From NCBI GenBank assembly GCA_948907985.1, contig CAQWMM010000033.1:1-20885 (forward strand): a stretch of 20,885 bases of DNA. Reading direction: 5' to 3'. The stretch's first letter is position 1, and each line of letters starts with the position of its first letter. This document shows, piece after piece, positions 14,535-20,566 of this stretch. The translations under genes were made by a program, and so were the position numbers. Below the pieces are notes generated by a model that saw only the letters and a list, made by a program, of their open reading frames with translations, searched no databases and had not been told where the DNA came from. This DNA is from an uncultured Bacillota bacterium. GTDB taxonomy: Bacteria > Bacillota > Dehalobacteriia > UBA4068 > UBA4997.

Positions 14535-15362
14535 TTAATCCCGCAGAAAACCGGTCAGGGGATCGGAAGCCGCCGCCCCCCGGCTTAAAACCCGCCCCAG
14601 CCCGGCCAGATAAGCCTTGCGCCCGGCGATAATTGCCGAGCGAAAAGCGGCCGCCATCAACGGCAAATTGCCCGCCGTGGCCAACGCCGTATTGGCCATA
14701 ATTGCCGCCGCGCCCATCTCCATGGCCTCGCAGGCCTGCGAGGGGCGGCCAATGCCGGCGTCGACAATAACCGGCAGGTCAATCTCATCAATCAAAATCT
14801 GGATAAACTCCCGCGTCGCCAGCCCCTTGTTAGAGCCAATCGGCGCGGCCAGCGGCATAACCGCCGCTGCCCCGGCATTAGCCAAATCCCGCGCCACATT
14901 CAAGTCCGGGTGCATATAAGGCAGCACCACAAACCCCTCGCCGGCCAAAATCTCCGTCGCCTTGATTGTTTCCTGATTGTCCGGCAGCAGGTATTTGCTG
15001 TCGCGCATAATCTCAATTTTCACAAAATCGCCGCAGCCCAATTCCCGCGCCAGCCGGGCAATACGCACCGCCTCGTCGGCGTTGCGCGCGCCGGAGGTAT
15101 TGGGCAGCAGGGTTACGCCCTCGGGAATAAAATCAAGAATATTAGCCTGTTCCTGGGTGTTGGCTCGGCGCACCGCCAGCGTGATAATCTCCGCGCCGGC
15201 GTCGCGCACCGCCGCCTCAATCAGCTGCAGCGAATATTTACCGGAACCCAAAATAAAACGGGAATTAAACTCTCTGCCACCGATTACAAGTTTATCTTCA
15301 TTTATAAATTCATCTTCATTTATAAATTCATCTTCATTTACAATTTTATCTTTATTCTGCAT
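14535..15362 (-). CDS. thiG: Thiazole synthase ThiG with N-terminal hexapeptide repeats
   Basis: ThiG condenses deoxyxylulose phosphate, dehydroglycine and sulfur from ThiS-thiocarboxylate into the thiazole phosphate. The 275-residue TIM barrel starts, after an unusual 26-residue extension, at LVIGGREFNSRFILGSGKYS. It carries the Schiff-base lysine K115 in DFVKIEI, then LLPDNQETIKATEIL, the PLAAPIGSNKG loop and the DAGIGRPSQACEAMEMGAAAIMANTA segment, all typical. The extension consists of four 6-residue repeats (NKDKIV, NEDEFI twice, NEDKLV). The start is supported by AGAGG seven bases before the ATG. It follows thiF by 31 bases and precedes thiH by 9. Confidence 0.96.
   Translation of the reverse strand: MQNKDKIVNEDEFINEDEFINEDKLVIGGREFNSRFILGSGKYSLQLIEAAVRDAGAEIITLAVRRANTQEQANILDFIPEGVTLLPNTSGARNADEAVRIARLARELGCGDFVKIEIMRDSKYLLPDNQETIKATEILAGEGFVVLPYMHPDLNVARDLANAGAAAVMPLAAPIGSNKGLATREFIQILIDEIDLPVIVDAGIGRPSQACEAMEMGAAAIMANTALATAGNLPLMAAAFRSAIIAGRKAYLAGLGRVLSRGAAASDPLTGFLRD
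15285..15356 (-). repeat. Four 18-bp tandem repeats at the 5' end of thiG
   Basis: Four consecutive 18-base units follow the second thiG codon. The two middle units are identical (AATGAAGATGAATTTATA); the outer two differ at a few positions. Each encodes a hexapeptide N-[KE]-D-[KE]-hydrophobic-[IV]. The unit length is a multiple of three, so copy-number change would keep the frame. The stretch is AT-rich compared with the rest of thiG. Confidence 0.9.
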
Positions 15363-15393
15363 ATCTTATCCTCTTTCCGGCCATTATGACCAA

Positions 15394-16050
15394 TCAAACC
15401 GTAAACTCGCCGGCAATAATTCTGATCACCATTAAAGCCTGTTGGGCGGCGCACAGCATCACCCGAGGCGCAAAAAGCCCCCGGCTGCCCGCCGCGTTAA
15501 CATCGCTGACCTCGTCGCCGCAAAGGTAAAAATGCGGCAGCACCCGCCGGGTGTGGATTGAATTAGCCGAACCCAGCCCCGCCATACCAGAGGCCGCCAC
15601 CAAATACTTGTCCGGCATTTTGCTTAAAACGCCCTCGGTCAGCATTGCTTTGGCCTCCGGCTGGTCAAAAGCCTCGCAAATTATATCTGCCGGCGCCAAA
15701 ACCGCCGCCAAATTATCCGCCGTCAGATGAACAGTGTACAGGTCGGTCTGCAAATAAGGGGCAATTTCCCGCAGATTAACCGCCAGGGCCTCCGTTTTAT
15801 AGCAGCCAAGCTGCGCCGCTTTATACTGCTGACGATTGAGGTTGCTCAAATCAACACGGTCAAAATCCAGCAACAGCAGCCGGCCCACACCGGCGCGCGC
15901 CAAAGCAATGGCAATGTTAGAGCCCAGCCCCCCCAAACCGCAGATTGCCACCGTGGTATTTTCCAGCCTGGCGGCCAGCTCCGCCCCGTGCCGGGCCGCC
16001 AGGGCCTGCCGCCACTCCGCCCGGCTTGGCAGTTTAAGGCTGCCGCTCAT
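15394..16050 (-). CDS. thiF: Sulfur carrier protein adenylyltransferase ThiF (short Firmicute type)
   Basis: ThiF adenylates the C-terminal glycine of ThiS with ATP so that sulfur can be loaded. The 218-residue protein has the nucleotide-binding glycine loop GLGGLGSN (38-45), the LLLDFDRVDLSNLNRQ segment with its conserved Asp, Asn and Arg residues, and a later CEAFDQPEAK stretch. This matches the short family 2 ThiF found in Clostridia. It lacks the paired CxxC zinc motifs of the E. coli type. The frame extends upstream, but ATG 16050 follows GGGGGGCGG by about eight bases and begins one base after the thiS stop, so that start was chosen. Its partner ThiS is directly upstream. Confidence 0.93.
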   Translation of the reverse strand: MSGSLKLPSRAEWRQALAARHGAELAARLENTTVAICGLGGLGSNIAIALARAGVGRLLLLDFDRVDLSNLNRQQYKAAQLGCYKTEALAVNLREIAPYLQTDLYTVHLTADNLAAVLAPADIICEAFDQPEAKAMLTEGVLSKMPDKYLVAASGMAGLGSANSIHTRRVLPHFYLCGDEVSDVNAAGSRGLFAPRVMLCAAQQALMVIRIIAGEFTV

Positions 16051-16051
16051 C

Positions 16052-16249
16052 TCAACCGCCCCCCACAAAACTGACAATCTCCAGAGAGTCGCCCGCTTGC
16101 AGCATGGTACTTTGATACTGCGCTTTAGGCACAATTTCGCCGTTTCTTTCCACAGCAATCCGCGCCAGATTGTAATTATTAGCCAGCAGCCAGTCCGCCA
16201 AAACCTGCCCCTCCGCCGCCAACTCCCGGCCATTAATCCTTACCATCAT
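16052..16249 (-). CDS. thiS: Sulfur carrier protein ThiS
   Basis: ThiS is a 65-residue ubiquitin-like carrier whose C-terminal glycine is converted to a thiocarboxylate and donates sulfur to ThiG. The sequence MVRINGRELAAEG starts the beta-grasp fold, IAVERNGEIVPKAQYQSTMLQAGD is typical, and the chain ends IVSFVGGG with the required terminal Gly-Gly. Two adjacent ATGs are possible starts, preceded by GGGGTGA. It begins nine bases after the flavodoxin stop and one base separates its stop from the thiF ATG, so the genes are co-translated. Confidence 0.95.
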   Translation of the reverse strand: MMVRINGRELAAEGQVLADWLLANNYNLARIAVERNGEIVPKAQYQSTMLQAGDSLEIVSFVGGG

Positions 16250-16258
16250 TTCACCCCG

Positions 16259-16735
16259 CTATATTCCCAACTGTTCAAACCATTTGGCCAAAACAGCTTC
16301 GTCCGGCGGATTTGTCAACATACGGCCATACTGCCAGTCAATCTGCGGGTAGGCTTTGCGCAGTTCGCTGTCAACCGTGGCAATCCCGCTGCCCCGCGAG
16401 GTTGCAAACAACGTAACCCGTTTGCCCGTCCAATCAAGGCTTTCAATAAAGCTATTAATAATGCGCGGCATACTATACCACCAAATAGGAGCGCCAATAA
16501 AAATCAAATCATACTGGGCAATATCCAAGCCTATCCCCGCCAATTCAGGCCGGTATTTTTGGTCGCGCATCTCCCGCGAGCTGCGGCTCTGGTTGTTCTC
16601 CCAGTCCAAATCCGCGGTCGTATAAGGCTCTTTCGGCACAATCTGATAAAGCTCCGCGCCAGTTTTTTCTGCTATAATATTAGCAACAGCCGCCGTTACG
16701 CCAGTTGCCGAAAAATAAGCCGCCAGTTTTTTCAT
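16259..16735 (-). CDS. Flavodoxin-family protein, first gene of the thi operon
   Basis: A 158-residue FMN-binding flavodoxin-like fold. The N-terminal phosphate loop reads YFSATGVTAAVA, and the FMN-stacking loops are around IFIGAPIWWYSMPRIINSFIESLDWTGK and FATSRGSG. It matches the flavodoxin_4-type proteins of anaerobes. The length is typical. AAGGA nine bases before the ATG supports the start. It lies only nine bases from thiS and shares the promoter at 16796-16824, so it is transcribed with thiSFGH. It may reduce the ThiH iron-sulfur cluster; this is inferred from operon membership, as ThiH needs flavodoxin-type reductants. A general flavodoxin/quinone-reductase role is also possible. Confidence 0.86.
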   Translation of the reverse strand: MKKLAAYFSATGVTAAVANIIAEKTGAELYQIVPKEPYTTADLDWENNQSRSSREMRDQKYRPELAGIGLDIAQYDLIFIGAPIWWYSMPRIINSFIESLDWTGKRVTLFATSRGSGIATVDSELRKAYPQIDWQYGRMLTNPPDEAVLAKWFEQLGI

Positions 16736-16795
16736 AAAAAACCATCCTTTCTATATTGTTGCAAACTACCAATGATAGAAACACCACATCATTTT

Positions 16796-16824
16796 ATTTT
16801 AGCAAATTATCCGGCATAATTCAA
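16796..16824 (-). promoter_or_regulatory. Promoter of the flavodoxin-thiSFGH-tenI operon
   Basis: On the minus strand TTGAAT (16824-16819) and TAAAAT (16801-16796) are spaced by 17 bases. The leader to the ATG at 16735 is only about 55 bases, too short for a TPP riboswitch, and no thi-box is visible. Confidence 0.7.
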
Positions 16825-16825
16825 G

Positions 16826-16869
16826 CAAAAAAATTAAATAACCCCCGAACTAATCATCCGAGGGTTATT
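16826..16869 (-). terminator. Intrinsic terminator after the pil operon
   Basis: On the minus strand AATAACCC (16869-16862) pairs with GGGTTATT (16844-16837), with inner CG pairs, followed by a T-rich tail (16833-16826). It lies 14 bases after the PilO-like stop and just upstream of the thi promoter. Confidence 0.9.
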
Positions 16870-16882
16870 AATTTTTAGTAAT

Positions 16883-17422
16883 TCAAACTTTTTGATACTC
16901 AAAAAAGACGATTACCCCATTAACCAGCACCGAACTGTTGCGCCCCTGGTTCATAGAGATATTCAGACTTTCCAGCATACAGCGGTAGGCGCTGTTATCT
17001 AAGCGCTGCAAAATCTGTCTGGCCTGGGCATAGTTACGGCTGCTGAAGCTTAAATTGATACTGCGGCGCACAATGCTTTGTTCGGCCGAAACGCTGCTGA
17101 ACGACAGCGAATAGTCGTCCGCCGCCGCCAAAACGGCGTTCAATTCCTGCATAACCGGCTGCAAGTTGTCATAAGCCGCCAGGCCAACCGGGTTTGGGTT
17201 AGCCGCGAAAATCTCAGCCAACTCCCGCTCCATGCGCCGTTTGTTATCAAGCTGAATTTGGGCGGTTTCCAGCTCCAGATTAGCGGACTCAATCTCCAGC
17301 GCAAGATTATCGCGCTCCGTAGTCATTGGCATATAGAAAAACATTAAATAACCGCTGACTATTATCACCACCGCCAAAACAGCCAGCAGTATCCATTCCC
17401 TAGGCGTTAGTGTTCGCGTCAT
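16883..17422 (-). CDS. pilO: PilO-like type IV pilus assembly protein
   Basis: PilO is an inner-membrane protein that forms heterodimers with PilN and aligns the pilus motor. The 179-residue product has a short cytoplasmic N-terminus, one membrane segment (about 11-33), a coiled coil (35-70) and a small C-terminal ferredoxin-like domain. The order and architecture match PilO/GspM-type proteins; sequence conservation in this family is low. The start with AAGGAGG is good and overlaps the pilN end by 23 bases. It is the last gene of the operon, followed by a terminator. No PilP or secretin gene follows, as expected in a monoderm. Confidence 0.8.
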   Translation of the reverse strand: MTRTLTPREWILLAVLAVVIIVSGYLMFFYMPMTTERDNLALEIESANLELETAQIQLDNKRRMERELAEIFAANPNPVGLAAYDNLQPVMQELNAVLAAADDYSLSFSSVSAEQSIVRRSINLSFSSRNYAQARQILQRLDNSAYRCMLESLNISMNQGRNSSVLVNGVIVFFEYQKV

Positions 17423-18005
17423 CGCCGCCGCCCTCCTTTTTCAGCTGGATATAAACGCTGGCCAAAACCTGCGCCGTGCTGTTCTGCGGCGTGGCCGCGG
17501 TGTTAACCTCCGTATAGGCCACCAGCGGCGAGGCCTCCAGCGCGCTGACAATCTGCCCCGTCTGGGCCAGCGTAACGCCAAAAAACTGCACCTGCACCAC
17601 GTCGCCGTTAATCGCAATGCTGTTTAGCTGCGCCCGGCTGCCAATGGCCGAATCCAACAGCGCCAAAACTTCAATCCGATCAATCGTAGCGCGTTCCTCA
17701 TCGGTGGCAGCAAAACGGTTATAACGCTCCCAAACCTGGCTGTAATCGGCCAGTTCGGCCTGCGCCGCCGCCAACTCCGCCTGCACCGCCGCCAAGGCCT
17801 GCCGCTGCTGCTGCACGTCGTCCCAAAGGTCATAGATCATCAGCTTGGCCGCCGCCAAAAGCAACACCAGCCCAAACAGCACATATAAAGCAATCGTGGC
17901 CGGTTTGGTGGTTCTGTCCGGCTTATAGAACAGATTCATGCGGCGCTTGCTGGGATAAACCGTGCGGCGTTTGCCCAAATCGCGCAGGTTAATATTTCTT
18001 GCCAT
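17400..18005 (-). CDS. pilN: PilN-like type IV pilus assembly protein
   Basis: PilN links cytoplasmic PilM to membrane PilO in the alignment complex. The 201-residue protein starts MARNINLRDLG, an INL-type motif that binds PilM in characterised systems. A basic juxtamembrane stretch, one membrane segment (about 38-58), a long coiled coil rich in Ala, Gln and Glu (60-95) and a C-terminal domain follow. An open frame extends upstream, but ATG 18005 with GGAGAGG at six bases is the best start. It begins one base after the pilM stop. Confidence 0.88.
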   Translation of the reverse strand: MARNINLRDLGKRRTVYPSKRRMNLFYKPDRTTKPATIALYVLFGLVLLLAAAKLMIYDLWDDVQQQRQALAAVQAELAAAQAELADYSQVWERYNRFAATDEERATIDRIEVLALLDSAIGSRAQLNSIAINGDVVQVQFFGVTLAQTGQIVSALEASPLVAYTEVNTAATPQNSTAQVLASVYIQLKKEGGGDDANTNA

Positions 18006-18006
18006 C

Positions 18007-19020
18007 TCAAACCTCTCCTCTGGCAGCTCCGGCCGCAAAAATCCCCGTCGCAGCGCCCTCAACATGTTTTAATCCCCCGCTCAAAAGCTCCGAAGGCTCC
18101 AGCAGCGGCATGCCCAACGCGTCCTCAATGGCCTGGCGCAACGGCGGCAAAGCCGCGCCGCCGCCCACCAGATAAATACCGGGCAAATTACTGGAACGAT
18201 AGGTGAATTGATAAAAATTAATCACCTTTAATATCTCCACGGCAATTCGGTCATAAAGATCGCGCAGGCTTGGCGCCGCCAAAATATCCTGAAAATTGCT
18301 TTGCTTATAGGTGTTGGCCAGAAAAGCGTCCACGCCAAACTCATCCGCCGCCAGCAAATCCAGATTACGGCCGCCAATAGCAATCTGCCGCGTGGCCTGC
18401 ACCCGGTCCCGCCAAACCACCGTAATCCGCGAAGCCGTATGTCCCAAATCCACAAAACAAAATTCCCGCTCGTTTTCTTTTTTATCCAAACCCTGCACCA
18501 GACTAACCAACGCCATCTCCTGCGGTAAAATAGTCGTCAGCCTGATACCGGCCCGGGCGAACATCTGCGCATACTCCGCCAGCGTTCGCTTGGCCGCCGC
18601 AGCCGCCATCATCGGAACGCCGGTTGATTCTCCGGCGTCTTCCGCCGCCTGTTCGGCCTCGGTCGGTTCGCACAACGCATAATCACAAAAATACTGATCC
18701 GCCACACCCTGAATAAAATCCGTAAACTCATAGGGCAAGTTCAACAGCAGCTGTTCCTCCGTCATCTTCGGCAAACTGATCAGGCGGCAAATAGCCTGGC
18801 TGGGCGGCAGCACCAAGGCGGCCTTAGCCCCCGGCAGTTTAAGTTCCTTCTTCAGCTGGCGTAACAGCTGTGTGAACACATGCGGCAAAACAATATTGCC
18901 GTCGCCGTCCACCAGATTTTCCGGCAGGCGGACGTTCTCCAGCCTGATTTCGTCCCCTTTCAGCAGGGCAATATTCATGCTGTTGCTGCCAATATCAAAA
19001 CCCAACCTGGCTGTTGCCAT
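18007..19020 (-). CDS. pilM: Type IV pilus assembly ATPase-like protein PilM
   Basis: PilM is a cytoplasmic actin/FtsA-like protein of the pilus alignment complex that binds PilN. The 337 residues show the actin-fold phosphate loops LGFDIGSNSMNIALLK (near 5-20) and FVDLGHTASRITVV, and the adenosine motif IYLVGGGAALPPLRQAIE. PilM families also share the KLPGAKAALVLPPSQAICRLISLPKM stretch. An in-frame ATG five codons upstream overlaps the ribosome site GGAGGGAG, so the ATG at 19020 was chosen. It lies 76 bases after pilD, and a hairpin containing a repeat remnant sits in that gap. Confidence 0.93.
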   Translation of the reverse strand: MATARLGFDIGSNSMNIALLKGDEIRLENVRLPENLVDGDGNIVLPHVFTQLLRQLKKELKLPGAKAALVLPPSQAICRLISLPKMTEEQLLLNLPYEFTDFIQGVADQYFCDYALCEPTEAEQAAEDAGESTGVPMMAAAAAKRTLAEYAQMFARAGIRLTTILPQEMALVSLVQGLDKKENEREFCFVDLGHTASRITVVWRDRVQATRQIAIGGRNLDLLAADEFGVDAFLANTYKQSNFQDILAAPSLRDLYDRIAVEILKVINFYQFTYRSSNLPGIYLVGGGAALPPLRQAIEDALGMPLLEPSELLSGGLKHVEGAATGIFAAGAARGEV

Positions 19021-19057
19021 TAAATCTCCCTCCATTACTGCATTACTGTTGCACTTA

Positions 19058-19096
19058 TCCTTTTTCTCTCTCCGTCAGCGGCTAAGAGAAAAAAAT
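19058..19096 (-). repeat. Hairpin with repeat remnant between pilD and pilM
   Basis: CTCTCCGTCAGCGGCT (19068-19083) is identical to 16 bases of the larger repeat at 20740-20755. On the minus strand TTTTTCTCT pairs with AGAGAAAAA around an inner CCG-CTGA-CGG stem, without a U tract. It may be a decayed copy of the same element and could affect mRNA stability within the operon. Confidence 0.5.
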
Positions 19097-19894
19097 TTAA
19101 AACCATTCCATATACCAATCCACCAGCGGCCCGCCCCAAAGCAGAACCAGCCCGCAGGCCACCGCCAGGTAACTGCCAAAAGGCAGCGCTCTGTCCAGCG
19201 GTTTTTGCATAAATACCGCCGCCAGCGCCGCGCACAGCAGCCCAACAGCGCACCCCACAAACAAAATCAACAGCTGTTCCGCCCAGTTAAAATATAAGGC
19301 CAGCACAAAAAACAGCTTTAAATCGCCGCCGCCCATCAGTTCGCTTTCCAACAAAATCTCACCCAGCAGCACCGCCGCCAGCAGCAAGGCTGGGGCCAGC
19401 ATATTCACTATCAGTTCGCAGAGAATTTCCACAAGGCCGCCCTCCAGCGGCAAATCCCAAAACAGAAAATACAACACCCGCCAGCCCAACAGGGCCAGCA
19501 AAAGCAAATCTGGGATAATCCGCCCGTGCCAGTCGCAAAGCGCCACGCCCAACAACAGGGCCGCCGCCGGCAGCCACAAAATCAGCGGCTGCCAATCCGA
19601 GCCCCAATACCAGCCCAACAGGGCAAAGCTAAGCGCCCCGGCCAGCTCCGCCGCCAGACAGTCCCGCGGTATCCTGCCGCCGCAAAAGCGGCACTTGCCG
19701 CCGTTAACCAAAAAACTGATTATCGGGATCAAATCCCGGGCCGCTAGCTGCCGCCCACAGGCCGCACACTGGCTGCGCCCCGCAAAGGGCGGCTCTCCGG
19801 CAGCCAGGCGGCTGGCCGCACAGTTGGCAAAACTGCCAACTGCCGCCCCCGCCACCGCCAACCAAAAAATTTTATAATATTGACATACGTCCAT
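19097..19894 (-). CDS. pilD: Prepilin peptidase / N-methyltransferase PilD
   Basis: This membrane aspartyl protease removes the leader of type IV prepilins and methylates the new N-terminus. The 265 residues include an N-terminal AVGSFANCAASRL segment, a cytoplasmic zinc-type domain with C43-x2-C46 and C68-x2-C71, and the two catalytic aspartates D121 (CDWHGRIIPD) and D191 (GGGDLK). Seven to eight membrane segments are visible. The start is uncertain because the ribosome site before ATG 19894 is weak. The ATG lies within a short direct duplication. It follows the pilin gene by 39 bases, and that pilin is its likely substrate. Confidence 0.93.
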   Translation of the reverse strand: MDVCQYYKIFWLAVAGAAVGSFANCAASRLAAGEPPFAGRSQCAACGRQLAARDLIPIISFLVNGGKCRFCGGRIPRDCLAAELAGALSFALLGWYWGSDWQPLILWLPAAALLLGVALCDWHGRIIPDLLLLALLGWRVLYFLFWDLPLEGGLVEILCELIVNMLAPALLLAAVLLGEILLESELMGGGDLKLFFVLALYFNWAEQLLILFVGCAVGLLCAALAAVFMQKPLDRALPFGSYLAVACGLVLLWGGPLVDWYMEWF

Positions 19895-19913
19895 ATTCTT
19901 TATAATATTGACA
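19871..19913 (-). repeat. 15-bp direct repeat at the pilD start, spaced 28 bp
   Basis: TTTATAATATTGACA occurs at 19871-19885 and again at 19899-19913. One copy is in the pilD coding start, the other in the pilin-pilD gap. In addition 19903-19910 can pair with 19929-19936 to form a hairpin over the pilin stop. Confidence 0.7.
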
Positions 19914-19933
19914 ATCTTATACTCGGGACAATA

Positions 19934-20380
19934 TTAGGAAATTGCTTCATAATCAATAGTAAACTCAGTTGAACCTGACGTAAACGTTACCTTAATACGA
20001 CAATTCGTTTTATAACGCGTTGATCCAGAAGCATTACCGCAATCATCAGTACCAGAACCAGTACACTTTGTTGGTTCTGCATCACCAGGAGTCGTTGTTA
20101 AACTGCTTTGATGAGTTTCATCATCTACCGCATAATAATAATCACCACTCATTGTAGGTTTACCTGTTTGCGGATCTATGCTTGACAAAATTTCAACATT
20201 CGCCAAACTAATAGCATTACGCCAATTTGCCTCGTCCACAGCATGGCGCGATTTTTCCAACGCACTGTTTACCATAGGAATAGAAGTAGCAATCAAAATG
20301 GCAATAATCGCCACCACAATCAGCATTTCCACCAGGGTAAAGCCCTTTTGGTCTTTCAACCGTTCTCTAAGTTTTTGCAT
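19934..20380 (-). CDS. Type IV prepilin (major pilin-like)
   Basis: A 148-residue prepilin. The class III signal peptide is short and basic, cut between G13 and F14 (KGFTLVEMLIVVAIIAILI), with the conserved Glu at mature position 5 (E18). A hydrophobic N-terminal helix (14-35) and a C-terminal globular domain follow. Three cysteines, C106, C114 and C127, lie in a Ser/Thr/Gly-rich region; an odd number is unusual for a disulfide loop. The gene is clearly more AT-rich than its neighbours, as pilin genes often are. The ribosome site GAGG lies eight bases before the ATG. It is first in the operon pilin-pilD-pilM-pilN-pilO; motor genes pilB, pilC and pilT are not in this window. Confidence 0.93.
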   Translation of the reverse strand: MQKLRERLKDQKGFTLVEMLIVVAIIAILIATSIPMVNSALEKSRHAVDEANWRNAISLANVEILSSIDPQTGKPTMSGDYYYAVDDETHQSSLTTTPGDAEPTKCTGSGTDDCGNASGSTRYKTNCRIKVTFTSGSTEFTIDYEAIS

Positions 20381-20385
20381 AAAAT

Positions 20386-20420
20386 TTTCCTCGCTTTCAT
20401 TATATGTTTTTTATATGTTA
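20386..20420 (-). promoter_or_regulatory. Possible promoter of the pilin operon
   Basis: On the minus strand TATAAT lies about 20 bases before the pilin ATG, with TTGAAT at a short 15-base spacing (or TCTTGA at 17). The match is moderate. The stretch 20381-20511 holds no gene. Confidence 0.45.
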
Positions 20421-20511
20421 TTCAAGATTCCTTTGGCAAAATATTTTTCTGCGCGCGCCAAAATTATCTGTAATAACCAAAGTTAAAAAGCTTGTTGTTC
20501 AAGAGTTTTTA

Positions 20512-20557
20512 TATATAGATAGGAACTATCTATATAAATAGTCAGGCTAGCCTGACT
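20512..20557. repeat. Two adjacent palindromes upstream of the pilin gene
   Basis: TATATAGATAG (20512-20522) and CTATCTATATA (20526-20536) form a perfect 11-bp inverted repeat with a GAA loop. Three bases later AGTCAGGCTAGCCTGACT (20540-20557) is a perfect 18-bp palindrome. They lie about 130-180 bases upstream of the pilin ATG, at the border of the hairpin-rich repeats. Confidence 0.8.
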
Positions 20558-20566
20558 GACCGCCCG

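Noticed and set aside
15285..15356. Repeat cluster considered as CRISPR
   Set aside because: The units are 18 bp, directly adjacent with no spacers, and in frame within thiG.
16736..16800. TPP riboswitch before the thi operon
   Set aside because: The leader from the promoter to the ATG is too short and lacks thi-box motifs.
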